A DNA stretch of 64,000 bases from the NCBI RefSeq assembly GCF_019042215.1, contig NZ_JAHQCS010000035.1, forward strand, positions 1-64,000, given 5' to 3'. The stretch is from Evansella tamaricis (GTDB lineage Bacteria; Bacillota; Bacilli; Bacillales; Salisediminibacteriaceae). The translations under genes were made by a program, and so were the position numbers. Under the pieces are notes generated by a model. That model had not been told where the DNA came from and did not search any database. It worked only from the letters and a program-made list of their open reading frames with translations. Below, piece after piece: positions 26,203 to 36,700 of this stretch (position 1 is the first letter of the stretch; every line of letters begins with the position of its first letter).

Positions 26203-29200
26203 ATGAAACCTATTAAAATTACAATGACTGCATTTGGACCATATAAAGATAAAGAAGTAATTGAATTTAAAGATTTGAAGGAAAATAAAATATTTGTTGT
26301 TTCAGGAAATACAGGAGCGGGGAAAACCACAATCTTTGATGGTATTTGCTTTGCCTTATATGGCTCTGCGAGTGGGGAAGACCGTAGTGATGCTAAGCTT
26401 CTCCGTAGTCACTTTGCTAATGATGACGACTATACTTCAGTGGAATTGGAGTTTGAGTTACACGGGAGACATTATCGTATTTTAAGGCAACTACCTCACC
26501 AAAAGAAAGGGAACAAAAGCGCCACAGGTGAAAGGTATGAGTTTTTTGAAAAAATTAATGATGAAGAAATACCTTGTGTCGATAGACAAATAGTTTCTGA
26601 GATTAATAAAAAAGTAGAAGCCATTATGGGGTTATCGAAGGATCAGTTCAGTCAAATTGTCATGCTTCCACAAGGGGAGTTTAGGAAACTGTTAACTTCC
26701 CAAACAGACAATAAGGAAGCTATTTTACGGAAGATCTTTCGAACAGAGCCATATAAATGGTTTAGTGAACGGTTAAAAGATAAGAAAACAGAGAAAGACG
26801 ATAAGTATAAAAGAGAAGTTCACACGAGGGATCGATACATTTCTGATATTGCTGCTACAATCCCTGAACGTGATGGCTCGACACTTTTTGAGGCCCTTTC
26901 ACAAGAAACATTTAATACGAATCAAGTAATCGCTGGATTAGAAGAGGAAACAAGTTTTTATAACCATGAAATAGATAAAAATAACAAACGAGCGGAAGAT
27001 GCAAATGCTGCTTATGATAAAAAGTTAGAAGTTTATCACAAAGCTGAATCAGTCAATGGAGAATTTCGTAATCTGGAGAAGAAAGAAGAGCATCTACTAA
27101 GCTTAGAGAAACAAGAGCCGGTGGTTTATGAAAAACAAATACAGCTTGAACAGGCAGAAAAGGCCATCAAAATAGAGCCTTTCGAGCAGCATCTTAAACA
27201 GTGGCGACAGGATGAAACAAGTAAAGTTCAGGCACTTAAATTTGCTGAGCAAAAAGAAAAAAATGCGCTTAAAGATTTAGAAAAAGCTCAATTAGTTTAT
27301 GACACAGAAGAAAAGAAGAAAACCGAGCGAGAAGAAGTTTCGAGGGAGCTAGACCGCTACAATGATTATCTTCCTAAGGTTAAAGAGATTGATAATGACA
27401 AGGAAGAGTTAAGAAGTATTAATAAAACTGTTTGGGATTTAGAAGGTAAGCGCAAGAAAATTTTAGAAAATATGACTGACGTCAAGAACTCCCAAGAAAA
27501 GTTAAGAAGCAACGTAGAGGGAAGTGAGCAAGCAGCTGATCAGTTCAACGAAAAAAATCAACAATTGTTAGAAATGCGAGACCACGCTAAAACACTTAAA
27601 GGATATTTAGATGTTGCAAAAAATCAAGAGGATCTTGAGAAAAAACGTTCAAAGAAACAGGAAGCCTACCAAGTTGAAAAAGATAAATTTGATGCCCTTG
27701 AAGAAGCTTGGTTAAAAGGGCAAGCTATCATTCTAGCAGAACATTTACACGATGGAGAGACTTGTCCTGTATGTGGCAGTAAGGAACATCCCAATAAGGC
27801 AACTAACCAACAAGGAACTGTACCGACAAAAGAAGAGTATGAGGAAGCAAAGAAACAACGCGATAAATTTCATCGTGCTTACCTTGATGTAGAGGCTCGT
27901 CTGAAATCTATCAAAGAACAGCTCGATGACAAAAGATTAGAGATTGCTGAAATTGGTATCCAACCGGACCAAGCACACCAAGCCTATAGCGATATGGTGG
28001 AGGAAGGTACAAAACTAAAGGCTGAAGTGGATAAGTTAGAAAAAAGGAAAGAAAAACTCCCACAATTAAGAATGGAAGCGAAAGACCTGGAAGCCAAGCT
28101 TAAAAAGCTAGACATTCAAAAAGATGATACTGAAAAACTCTACCAAGAAGCAAAGACAAGTTATACAACGAAAAAAGCGGTATATGAGGAACAGTTAAAA
28201 CCAATCCCAGAAGAAATTAGGGAACTGACAACGTTAAATGAAAAAATAAATGAAGCCCAAGAACGTAAAAGGAAGTTAGAAAAAGCATGGGAAGATGCCC
28301 AAGAGCAGTTAACAGTTACAAAGGAAGAAGCAACCAAAAAGACTGCCGATGTAGTTAATGCTAAATCACGATTGGCAGAGTGTATTGACAAGCGGAAACA
28401 AGCGGAAAGACATTTTAATGAGGCTTTACAAGATGCAAGCTTTCCGTCTAAAGAAGCTTACGAGCAGGCGAAAATGCCAAAGGCAGATCGAGAGCAGCTA
28501 AAAGTTGAAATAGAGAAATTTAGGAGTGACCTCCTTACATTGAAGCAACAAGTAGCTGAATTGAAAGCATCCCTTAAAGATAAAACGAAAGTGGATTTAG
28601 AGGCTCTACAATCGGAAGTAGAAGAATTGAAAAACGCAAATGAAACTGCCGGTGAACAACTAAGACAATCGAAGCAGTATCACCAACAAACGAACGACTT
28701 AAAAACGAAAATAACAGAAGCAGAAGAATCGGTGAAAGAAGTGGAAAGGGAACTTCAAATTATTGCTAATCTATATGATGTAGTAAGAGGGCAAAACAGC
28801 AGTAAAATATCCTTTGAGCGTTATTTACAAATAGAATTCCTTGAGCAAATTATTGTTGCTGCTAATGAACGGTTACGTCGCATCTCCAACGGACAGTTTC
28901 ATTTAATTCGCAGTGAACGACAAGAGAGCCACGGAAGACAGAGTGGTCTTGGATTGGACGTTTTTGATGCATATACAGGGCAAACACGGGATGTGAAAAC
29001 CTTATCTGGTGGCGAGAAATTTAATGCTTCCCTATGTCTTGCACTTGGAATGGCCGATGTCATTCAAAGCTATCAAGGTAGTGTTTCTATTGACACGATG
29101 TTTATCGATGAGGGCTTCGGGTCATTAGATGAAGAATCATTAAACAAGGCCATCGACACATTAATAGATTTACAAAAATCAGGAAGAATGATTGGAGTAA

Positions 29201-29298
29201 TCTCCCACGTTCAAGAGCTGAAAAACACTATTCCTGCCATCCTAGAGGTTAAAAAGACGAAGGAAGGCTTTAGTAAGACAGAGTTTGTTATTAAATAA
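26203..29298 (+). CDS. sbcC: SbcC, Rad50-like ATPase
   Basis: 1031 aa. Walker A GNTGAGKTT lies near residue 35. Long coiled coils flank a zinc hook CPVCG near 520. The signature LSGGEKF is near 934 and Walker B MFIDEGFGSLDE near 966. Length and order match the SbcC/Rad50 family. It starts 19 bp after sbcD, behind GAGGGGAG. It supplies ATP-driven clamping of DNA ends for SbcD. Confidence 0.93.
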   Translation: MKPIKITMTAFGPYKDKEVIEFKDLKENKIFVVSGNTGAGKTTIFDGICFALYGSASGEDRSDAKLLRSHFANDDDYTSVELEFELHGRHYRILRQLPHQKKGNKSATGERYEFFEKINDEEIPCVDRQIVSEINKKVEAIMGLSKDQFSQIVMLPQGEFRKLLTSQTDNKEAILRKIFRTEPYKWFSERLKDKKTEKDDKYKREVHTRDRYISDIAATIPERDGSTLFEALSQETFNTNQVIAGLEEETSFYNHEIDKNNKRAEDANAAYDKKLEVYHKAESVNGEFRNLEKKEEHLLSLEKQEPVVYEKQIQLEQAEKAIKIEPFEQHLKQWRQDETSKVQALKFAEQKEKNALKDLEKAQLVYDTEEKKKTEREEVSRELDRYNDYLPKVKEIDNDKEELRSINKTVWDLEGKRKKILENMTDVKNSQEKLRSNVEGSEQAADQFNEKNQQLLEMRDHAKTLKGYLDVAKNQEDLEKKRSKKQEAYQVEKDKFDALEEAWLKGQAIILAEHLHDGETCPVCGSKEHPNKATNQQGTVPTKEEYEEAKKQRDKFHRAYLDVEARLKSIKEQLDDKRLEIAEIGIQPDQAHQAYSDMVEEGTKLKAEVDKLEKRKEKLPQLRMEAKDLEAKLKKLDIQKDDTEKLYQEAKTSYTTKKAVYEEQLKPIPEEIRELTTLNEKINEAQERKRKLEKAWEDAQEQLTVTKEEATKKTADVVNAKSRLAECIDKRKQAERHFNEALQDASFPSKEAYEQAKMPKADREQLKVEIEKFRSDLLTLKQQVAELKASLKDKTKVDLEALQSEVEELKNANETAGEQLRQSKQYHQQTNDLKTKITEAEESVKEVERELQIIANLYDVVRGQNSSKISFERYLQIEFLEQIIVAANERLRRISNGQFHLIRSERQESHGRQSGLGLDVFDAYTGQTRDVKTLSGGEKFNASLCLALGMADVIQSYQGSVSIDTMFIDEGFGSLDEESLNKAIDTLIDLQKSGRMIGVISHVQELKNTIPAILEVKKTKEGFSKTEFVIK

Positions 29299-29315
29299 AA
29301 TTGTTTGAGTATTAT

Positions 29316-29351
29316 GCTAGTTCCCTAGAACAATACCATTAGGGAACTAGC
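29316..29351. terminator. Strong hairpin after sbcC
   Basis: GCTAGTTCCCTA pairs exactly with TAGGGAACTAGC (12 bp). There is no T-run, so termination may be partial. Confidence 0.6.
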
Positions 29352-29424
29352 AATTAATATATAATATACAGAATTATCGGGATAAATTTATAAAATGTTA
29401 AAAAATACTTAGGGGAAATTTCTT

Positions 29425-29805
29425 TTGCTGCATTGTCTCGCTGACTGGAAAATAAATAATACTACTAAGGATTTACCTGTTTATTTATATGAGATGAAAC
29501 TAAATAATGTTGAGCAGCGGCATCAACAAAATTACGCTGTTACATCAGAACTTGCAAAGCTCAATAATTGGCAAATTATTGTATATCATGACCGTTATAT
29601 TGCATCGATGGATGAAATAAAAAATTGGGGAGAGCATGTCTATACTACGTCCCATAATAGATGTATTAATAATGACACTACCCATGAAAGGAAGGTATTA
29701 GAACGATTATTATTACGTCATGTGGAGAAATCGTCTTATGCACGTAAAAATTATGATGTTTTAAATGGAAGTTTTTGGGACAGGGGGACATGTACAGTGG
29801 CCTAG
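29425..29805 (+). CDS. Hypothetical protein, 3' end running into a repeat
   Basis: The frame opens at TTG 29425 behind AGGGGA and would encode up to 126 aa, for example LPVYLYEMKLNN and LNNWQIIVYHDRYIASMDE. The last dozen residues (GSFWDRGTCTVA) are encoded by a REP-like inverted repeat that starts at 29776. The natural C-terminus is therefore probably lost. I recognise no family. A TTG start and lack of partners keep confidence low. Confidence 0.4.
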   Translation: MLHCLADWKINNTTKDLPVYLYEMKLNNVEQRHQQNYAVTSELAKLNNWQIIVYHDRYIASMDEIKNWGEHVYTTSHNRCINNDTTHERKVLERLLLRHVEKSSYARKNYDVLNGSFWDRGTCTVA

Positions 29806-29842
29806 TAAAGTTTGTAAATGAGTGGGACTGTAACGTGTCCCA
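29776..29842 (+). repeat. REP-like inverted repeat with GGGACA ends
   Basis: TGGGACA (29776-29782) and TGTCCCA (29836-29842) face each other around a GC-richer core. The repeat cuts the frame starting at 29425. A similar GGGAC/GTCCC hairpin follows at 29971-29995. Confidence 0.5.
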
Positions 29843-30247
29843 GTTAGATTTGTGGGTAACAGGTACAATAAACTGTCCTTCTCACTCCACCTACGAGCAG
29901 GATTAATAAAGAATGTAAGGCTGGGTGATGATTGAATCTTTTCTATTGCTATTTTTTCTATCAGAAAGCTGGCCAAGGGACCTGTCCCCTTGGCCCTTTC
30001 AGGGTAGCTTTGATTAATTAAATTGGGATTAGATAAATTGTGGGTAGTAGAAAAACAGATAAGAATAAACAGGAAATGCTGGAGAATATAAGAGTCAAAG
30101 ATTAAGTTAATTAAATAAAACTGTTCAGCAGAATGAAGTTCTCGAGGGCAGGTATCGGAAAGAGGAGTATTCTTTCACCTCTCCATAAATAAAAGTTATC
30201 TTTTGAAATTTTTAACCCGCAATTAGTTTCATAACATCAAGGGTGAT
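29806..30247. other. Intergenic stretch with two GGGAC-type hairpins
   Basis: It contains the end of the REP-like repeat, the GGCCAAGGG/CCCTTGGCC hairpin at 29971-29995, and AT-rich sequence with no obvious gene. Confidence 0.5.
29971..29997 (+). terminator. GC-rich hairpin
   Basis: GGCCAAGGG pairs exactly with CCCTTGGCC, followed by CTTTC. It could be a terminator or part of a REP element. Confidence 0.5.
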
Positions 30248-30432
30248 ATGAGAAAACGAGGATTGTCAGTTAGAAAATTGGCAGAAGAAAGAAGAAATCT
30301 TAAGATTACAATACAACAAATAAAATCATCCAAAAACTGTTGGATGCATTAGAACAGATGGTTTTTATTGTAGATAAAGAGGGAAAAGTAGAGACTTGTT
30401 CCAGGAGTGAATGTGATGGGGAAAACGATTAA
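30248..30432 (+). pseudogene. Small split ORF leading into jetD
   Basis: ATG 30248 behind AAGGGTG encodes MRKRGLSVRKLAEERRNLK and ends at 30352. In the frame one base back, IIQKLLDALEQMVFIVDKEG continues to a stop at 30432, inside the start of jetD. Joined, the product would be about 60 residues with helical character. The tail overlaps jetD by 17 bp, suggesting former translational coupling. Either a single frameshift broke it or two short overlapping frames exist. Function is unknown. Confidence 0.4.
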
Positions 30433-31516
30433 GAACATTATTGCGAATTACCTAAATACTAATAAAAAGATGAACTTCAACTTAGAGGATTTGGAGAACT
30501 ACGTGCAAGGTGAATATAACTCAATAAATCGATATTTAGAAGCTGGCGGTAGAGAAATATTAAAAAAAGAAATACTAACGCTACAAAAGTTAAATGAAAT
30601 TGAAGTAGTTAGTTCTCGAAAAAAAGAAAAACACCCACTGATTAAACTGCCTATCCATTGGAGAAAGGTAAAAAAGAAGCACGAAGAGCAGTGGAATCGT
30701 TCAGATATTTTAAATTACAGCGTATATTTAAACCTATCGAGTTTTGTGAATTATCCAGAACAACAAACAGAAGAAAACTGGTCCAGGTTAACCCCACTCT
30801 ACCATTATCTTAAAAACAAAAAAGAGCCGTCCGTCGTTACTACTGAGGAGAGAATGTATCAGCTTTTTAAAAATGAAAAGTGGCTAACCCCCAAGGAAGG
30901 AAATGGGAAAAACTTTTTAACTAAGGTAGGATTAACCATCGAGGATTTGGACGCAAAAAAATTTCCTGAACCGATTCCTTACGAGACGCGCGGAAGAATA
31001 CCGCTAAGTGAAGTAAAAACAGTATTGGTAATTGAAAATAATTCATTCTACCATTCCGTGCGAAGATATTTACAAGAAGAAAGCCAAATAATTGATTTAG
31101 AAATAGATATGATTGTGTACGCAAGAGGAAAACAAACGATAGCCAACCTAGAATATCTATACACACTTTTTGATAACGCAGCAGAAAAAGCATACTACTA
31201 TGTGGGAGATATTGACCCTGAAGGCATTAGTATTTACGCAAAAGTAAAAAGGAAGTACAGTGATTTGTCCTTTAGAATCGCAAAGGGAATATATAGGTGG
31301 ATGCTAAAAGTAGAGCCAAATCCACCCCATATTGAAAAAGGGCAGAAAGAGGATAAAGTGGATTACGAACTATTCTTGGAAGAATTCCAAGATGAATCAG
31401 ATGAGTTCTATCGCAATAAGTTACAAGCTCTATGGGAAGGAAAAAGGCGCATTCCGCAAGAAGTAACGAACTACGAAATGCTCAAAGCAAAGGGGTGGAA
31501 CCATGTTAATTTCTGA
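30416..31516 (+). CDS. jetD: Wadjet JetD, Toprim/TopoVI-A-like nuclease subunit
   Basis: About 366 aa, DUF2220-like. The C-terminal Toprim part shows VLVIENNSFYHSV, with the metal-binding Glu, and YYVGDIDPEGISIYAK, with the DxD pair. The N-terminal part has a winged-helix character. GTG 30407 also opens the frame but touches the AGGAG site, so ATG 30416 fits better. JetD cuts circular DNA once the JetABC condensin-like machine has tested it. It overlaps jetA by 14 bp, and the four genes are one operon. Confidence 0.85.
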   Translation: MGKTIKNIIANYLNTNKKMNFNLEDLENYVQGEYNSINRYLEAGGREILKKEILTLQKLNEIEVVSSRKKEKHPLIKLPIHWRKVKKKHEEQWNRSDILNYSVYLNLSSFVNYPEQQTEENWSRLTPLYHYLKNKKEPSVVTTEERMYQLFKNEKWLTPKEGNGKNFLTKVGLTIEDLDAKKFPEPIPYETRGRIPLSEVKTVLVIENNSFYHSVRRYLQEESQIIDLEIDMIVYARGKQTIANLEYLYTLFDNAAEKAYYYVGDIDPEGISIYAKVKRKYSDLSFRIAKGIYRWMLKVEPNPPHIEKGQKEDKVDYELFLEEFQDESDEFYRNKLQALWEGKRRIPQEVTNYEMLKAKGWNHVNF

Positions 31517-33008
31517 AATATGGGACGGATACGAAGAGAGGATGAAATTACTTAATCCCTTTTTTACTTTTGGGAAAGGGATGGAACTAGGTCCTTCAAT
31601 AAATCCGTATATAGAGAATATTTTGATGGCTGCCCTGCTTGAGCTTTTTTATCGCGAAGTAAGGAATAGTGAAGCAAGAAAAGAGAGCGATATTAAAGAG
31701 ATTATTAGGGACGTCATGGCAGAAATGAAAATAGACGCCACAGAAAAGGAAATAGAACGATTGGTTGCAGCGATGTTGTATTCAAGTCCTCAAACATTAG
31801 ATTCATATAAAAGACCTTACTACTCACATAATAAACAAACGTTTTTGCATCATAAGTTTTCCTATTTGGTCGCAGACCAGGATGCAATGGGGAAGAACCC
31901 TGAAATAATCTACAGACTTACGGACGATTCTCAATTCATCATATTTTCTAGCAGGGAAATTACAGCAGAACTATCCATCACACTCGAACAATTGTACTTG
32001 ATACAACTGTTGAAAAAAGGGAATATCGATGGGGTATTGAAACAAACCCAGTTTCTGTTAAATCGCGTCAGAACGTTAATAAACAAAGAAAAAGATTACG
32101 GAAAGAGAATCGCAAGAGAACCTAAGATAATTCTTCAAAATTCCTTTGATGATAAAAGTAAAAGAGAAAAAGAGATACAAAATCAATTCAAAGAGGAAGA
32201 AGAAAATTTTCAAAAGATGTTTACAATGCTATATCGTTTAGAAGAGAAAAACGAAGGGCTATATGATGAGCAAGCAAAAAAACGCATGAATGAAATAAGG
32301 GAGCACCTTCGGTTAACCACCAATAAACATGCTGAGTTTAATACACTGGTAACAAAAAACATAGCATTCATAATAGATATACGGACAAATAGACCTGACT
32401 TGCTAATTAAGAATTCGTCTATCCGTTTCAGGGAGAATTACTGGGAAGGATTAATTCAAGAAAAAGGGATTGTGGATGTTGAAATATTTGATAAAACACT
32501 AAGTCCTTTGTTATCTCCGGTTTCTCCTGATTTATTCTCATTGGAGAGGATTTGGGAAAGACAAGCCATAACCAAAAGAGATGTCCAAGAAGAACTAGAA
32601 GAAGAGGATAAAGAAAAGGTTGAGGTTAAGGCTTATTCCTATCATATAAATTGGGACAATATCTTATCAAAATGGATGCCAATAATGACGCAACTTATTG
32701 AAAAAGGGGAATTCTCTATTAAATCCTTCACTCACTTAAAGGGGTGGTCGAAAGACGCCATTGAACTTTGGGTTCAATTTTCCAAAGAAAAATTCATAGT
32801 GCCTAGCATTATTCAAGTGACGGAAACGTACGAGGATGACAGGGAAGAGTTCATAAAAAGACTCATTGTAAACAATCCGAGGTTTAAAAAAATACAAAGT
32901 TGCGTTATCTACATTGAAAAAGACTCTTCCATACTATTGGAATTTGATAAAACCGTAGTAATTACGGCTGGAACGTTGTACTTGAAAAGACCAAAGAAAG
33001 TGGCTTAA
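31503..33008 (+). CDS. jetA: Wadjet JetA, kleisin-like subunit
   Basis: 501 aa, ATG 31503. It is a mostly helical protein lacking enzymatic motifs, with a charged acidic linker (EEEDKEKVEVK near residue 370) between a larger N-terminal part and a C-terminal winged-helix-like part. It follows jetD and precedes jetB and the SMC-like jetC, which is the place of the kleisin subunit. Identification rests on gene order and size; sequence motifs alone would not suffice. Confidence 0.75.
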   Translation: MLISEIWDGYEERMKLLNPFFTFGKGMELGPSINPYIENILMAALLELFYREVRNSEARKESDIKEIIRDVMAEMKIDATEKEIERLVAAMLYSSPQTLDSYKRPYYSHNKQTFLHHKFSYLVADQDAMGKNPEIIYRLTDDSQFIIFSSREITAELSITLEQLYLIQLLKKGNIDGVLKQTQFLLNRVRTLINKEKDYGKRIAREPKIILQNSFDDKSKREKEIQNQFKEEEENFQKMFTMLYRLEEKNEGLYDEQAKKRMNEIREHLRLTTNKHAEFNTLVTKNIAFIIDIRTNRPDLLIKNSSIRFRENYWEGLIQEKGIVDVEIFDKTLSPLLSPVSPDLFSLERIWERQAITKRDVQEELEEEDKEKVEVKAYSYHINWDNILSKWMPIMTQLIEKGEFSIKSFTHLKGWSKDAIELWVQFSKEKFIVPSIIQVTETYEDDREEFIKRLIVNNPRFKKIQSCVIYIEKDSSILLEFDKTVVITAGTLYLKRPKKVA

Positions 33009-33028
33009 AGATGGGAGGAATAGATGTA

Positions 33029-33745
33029 ATGCTCGAAGGGTTAAAGATATATTTCCAACTAGTTAGTAATGGATTTGTACATGCAAAAGAGGAAGAGGGT
33101 GTGTTGTATTTTTCCGATGCTGCTATTAGGGATTTTGTGAAGCAGTGTGCAAACGCATCAGGAACGGAAGTATTGGAAGGCTCAGATTATATACACTTGG
33201 TAGCTTCTGACAACGGTTCTTTGTTTTCTACCCCATATAGTCAATTGAAACAAAAATTCGGATTTGAAAACCAGGAGCAGTTCCATGTGCTCTGTGTTAT
33301 CGCTTTGGTTTACCTTGCTGAAATTGATACGGATATTGTAATGAGAAATCAAATGGACATTGAGGGAACAAGTTACTATAAATTAATAAAAGACGTTGAA
33401 AATGTTCTTAATGAATGGTCTGAAAAAATAGAAAACGATACAAAATTCGAAGAGCAGTGGGGGATAAATATATGGGAAGTAATCAATGTATTTTCTACTA
33501 GAAATTTAAAAGATGAAAAGGCTTCGAAACTACTTCCGTCTTTTAAAACCAAGTCAGCAATAGTCCATATGTTAATGAAGTTCTTAGAAGACAATAACCT
33601 TGTTAGAATTTACCCAACCATGGGAACGTTTATTGTCTATCCGACAGAAATTCTTTATGAAAGAATGAATCTAGCTTACAGGGATGACACAAGATTCAAT
33701 TCCATACGAAACTTAATTTTAAAAAGCCAAGGAAGTGAATTGTAA
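33029..33745 (+). CDS. jetB: Wadjet JetB, kite-like subunit
   Basis: About 238 aa. ATG 33011 is open but lies before GGGAGGA (33014-33020). ATG 33029, eight bases after that site, is the likelier start. The helical, winged-helix-like C-terminal segment and position between jetA and jetC match JetB, the MukE/KITE-type subunit. Its TAA shares one base with the jetC ATG (TAATG), so the SMC partner is translationally coupled. Confidence 0.75.
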   Translation: MLEGLKIYFQLVSNGFVHAKEEEGVLYFSDAAIRDFVKQCANASGTEVLEGSDYIHLVASDNGSLFSTPYSQLKQKFGFENQEQFHVLCVIALVYLAEIDTDIVMRNQMDIEGTSYYKLIKDVENVLNEWSEKIENDTKFEEQWGINIWEVINVFSTRNLKDEKASKLLPSFKTKSAIVHMLMKFLEDNNLVRIYPTMGTFIVYPTEILYERMNLAYRDDTRFNSIRNLILKSQGSEL

Positions 33746-36700
33746 TGGCGGGGATTTTAAGAATAGGAGTATACAACTTAAAATACGACAAACAGAAAAA
33801 AGAATACGGAAAACTGATTTTTGATTTCTTAGATGACGAAGGAAACCCGGTCAATGGCGCTATTACTTTCCCTAACGGGAACGGAAAAGGGGCACTGTTG
33901 CAAGCCATTAATCAAATCTTCCTCCCTGAAACAAGTTGGGGTGATAAAGGGCAAAATCAAGTTAAGCACTTTTTCATGAAAGGCAGCCAATTCAATCCAT
34001 ATACATTCTATGTTGTTATTGAATGGTGGGTAACACCATTAAAAAGACTAATTACAGGCATCGCCATGTCTGCTGAAAGAGTAACACAACCAACTCCTGA
34101 AGTCCGTATCAGGTATAGACTGTTCGGAAGAGAGTTTGAAATAGGGGATTTCAACATGGAAGAGTTGCCAATATGGGATGAAAAAAAAGAATTAGCAATG
34201 GGATTAGAAGATTTCGAGGAGTACCTAAAAAAAGAAAAGGAAAAGTACTTTCACAGCGCGCCAAGCGGAAAGTCAACTTTTTTTAAGACTTGTCGAGACA
34301 ATGGCGTCTATGATTCTGATTGGTCAGAACTTAAAAAAATAAACCGAAAAGAGGCAGGAATAGCTCCTTACTTTGACGATCAAAAGAATGCAACAACAAA
34401 TGAAACGTTTGTAAGAAACATGCTAATTCCTTCTATCACGGAACGGTACAAATTAATAGAGGACATTGATATTCAAAAAGAAGTGAGTGAACAATTCAAA
34501 GACAGTGCATCCATCGCAAAAAATTTACCTTCTTTAGTTAGAAGAGAGAAATCACACCAGGACGTTTTAGGCGTTGTAGGAAGATTCGATTCTAGCATTG
34601 AAGAATACGAGACAATCAGCAAAAAATTACAGCATCATAAAGAAATGGGCGAAAATATTGTTGCCAACATTGACAATGTAATGACGCAAATAAATGAAGA
34701 AATAACGGACACAGAGAAAGAATTGAATGAGTTGCAAGACCAAAAAGACGAAGTAAGTTGGAAAGAGTCCAATTTGAATTATGCACGTAAAGAAAAAGAA
34801 CGAAAGGAAATTAAAGAGGAATACGACGAATATCAAACTTTGCTTGATGAAGCAAAAGCAGATTTCGAAAAAGTGGAGGAGCAATTAACACAAGCGGAAT
34901 TGAATCTTGCCATTAAAAAATACCGCGTAGAAAAAAAGAAATACGATGAAACTTTGGAGAAAATTGAACAGCTAGAGCAATCCGAAGAGATTTCTGAAAT
35001 CAAAAAGAAGGAACAAGAAGTAGTCGTCTTAATCCAAAAAGACTGGAAAGCTGCCTATCAATCATTAGAAATTGCTCAAAATTCCTACTACTCTTACATG
35101 GAGCAAACGGAAACTATAAGGAGGAAAAAGTCAAAGGAAGCTAATGAATTACGTACAGAAATAGGCAGAACTGGTGAGCAATTAAATCAGTTGAAAAAGG
35201 ACCTAGAAAAATTTGATTCCTTTGCAAAGGAAATGAAGGGAAAGTATGGTCCGGCGGTCCAATCAAAGCCACAAAGCATTCTAAAAGAATTGGTTGAATC
35301 GACTAAAGAGCTTACTAAAAATATGAACGACGCACAGGAATCAGAGAAGAATTTTAATAATGAAACTGAAAAAATTAAAGAAGAAATAGGGAAAGTTAAG
35401 TCCGATAAGAGGTATCTTGAAAAAAGCATAAAGGAAAAAGAAAAGGACCTTAAAGCAAAAAAAATAAAACAAGAGTATCTTCGTAATAAAATTTCAGAAT
35501 TACTTACGATAGATATAGAATTTTCAGAACCAACTTTCGAGTGGATTAGTTCCAAGATAGAAGATTTATCTGACCTACTATCAAAAAGGAAAAAAGATGA
35601 TAAATCGCTACATCTGGAATTACTGAAAATTGAACAACAGCTACAGTTATCGGACAAAGACCATTTTGTGCCTAACGCGGACATTGAAAAAGTTTGCAAC
35701 GTTCTTTCGGATAAGAACATTTTCTTTCAATCTGGTTCAGAGTTTTTGTCGCAATTGTCATTAGAAGAAAGAAAGGTTTACAATCGAAAGTTCCCTTCAT
35801 TGAAGTATTCTATATTAGTGATGTCTGACTTAGGTAATACAGAACTTTTTCGTGATGTTTTATTACAAAGTCAGGTAGCTGTTATTGAGAAAAAGTCATT
35901 CGAATTAGACACAAAAGAGAACCGTAGGGGCATTCTAATTAACCAGGCAGATACCTTCGTAGAAGACCCATCTATTTGGGAGGAATACATTCAGAAATCC
36001 CGACAAAGGAAAAGTGGGGTTGAGGCGCAAATTGCTTCCAATGAAAAGGTCATTTCGTCTGTGTCGCAATTATCAAATCAGCTTGATAATTTCAACGAGA
36101 ACGAAAGTGCGGAAGTGACTGAAGACCAATTATCATTGGTGAAAGACATGCTCAAAAAAATGAGCAAATTCCTTGAAAAATTAAATAATGATTATGAAAT
36201 CAAAAAAAAAATGTCAGAAAAAGCAAAAAAAAACTTCCTTCGTTTTCAGGAGAAACTATCGGAAAACAAACAAAATGAAATTCAACTTAATGAGTTCATT
36301 TCTGCATTGAATAAAAACAAAGAGGAGAGGGAAAATGAGGCGGAAGTTGATGGCTTATTGAAACAGATGAATGCAGAAGAGAAAAAACTTTCATTGCAAG
36401 TAACGGAAATAGAAGCAATGAAAAATAATTGGTTTGCTAGCTATGTGGATTGGAAGTCCGAACAGTCTGGTAAGATTAAAATAATTCAAGAAGTCATACC
36501 TGACGCTGCTCTACCTAAAGAAAAAATATTAGAAGAACTAATTGAAAAACCTATTTTGTCTAGTCCTCTATCCACTATTTCAACTAAGATGGAGTATTTT
36601 CATAGCCTACGCAAAAGCATGGAAGAAAAACAAATAGAAATAATAACACTGAGAAATGACAGCGTTCATTATTTTAATAGAACAAAAGAAAAGGCAGAAG

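Noticed and set aside
30330-30352. Programmed -1 frameshift in the small ORF before jetD
   Set aside because: The A5 run is not a standard slippery heptamer and no downstream stem was found; a simple indel or two overlapping short frames is more likely.
35187-35720. 177-aa minus-strand ORF
   Set aside because: Antisense shadow inside the jetC coiled coil; low-complexity Ser/Phe/Leu-rich translation and no ribosome binding site.
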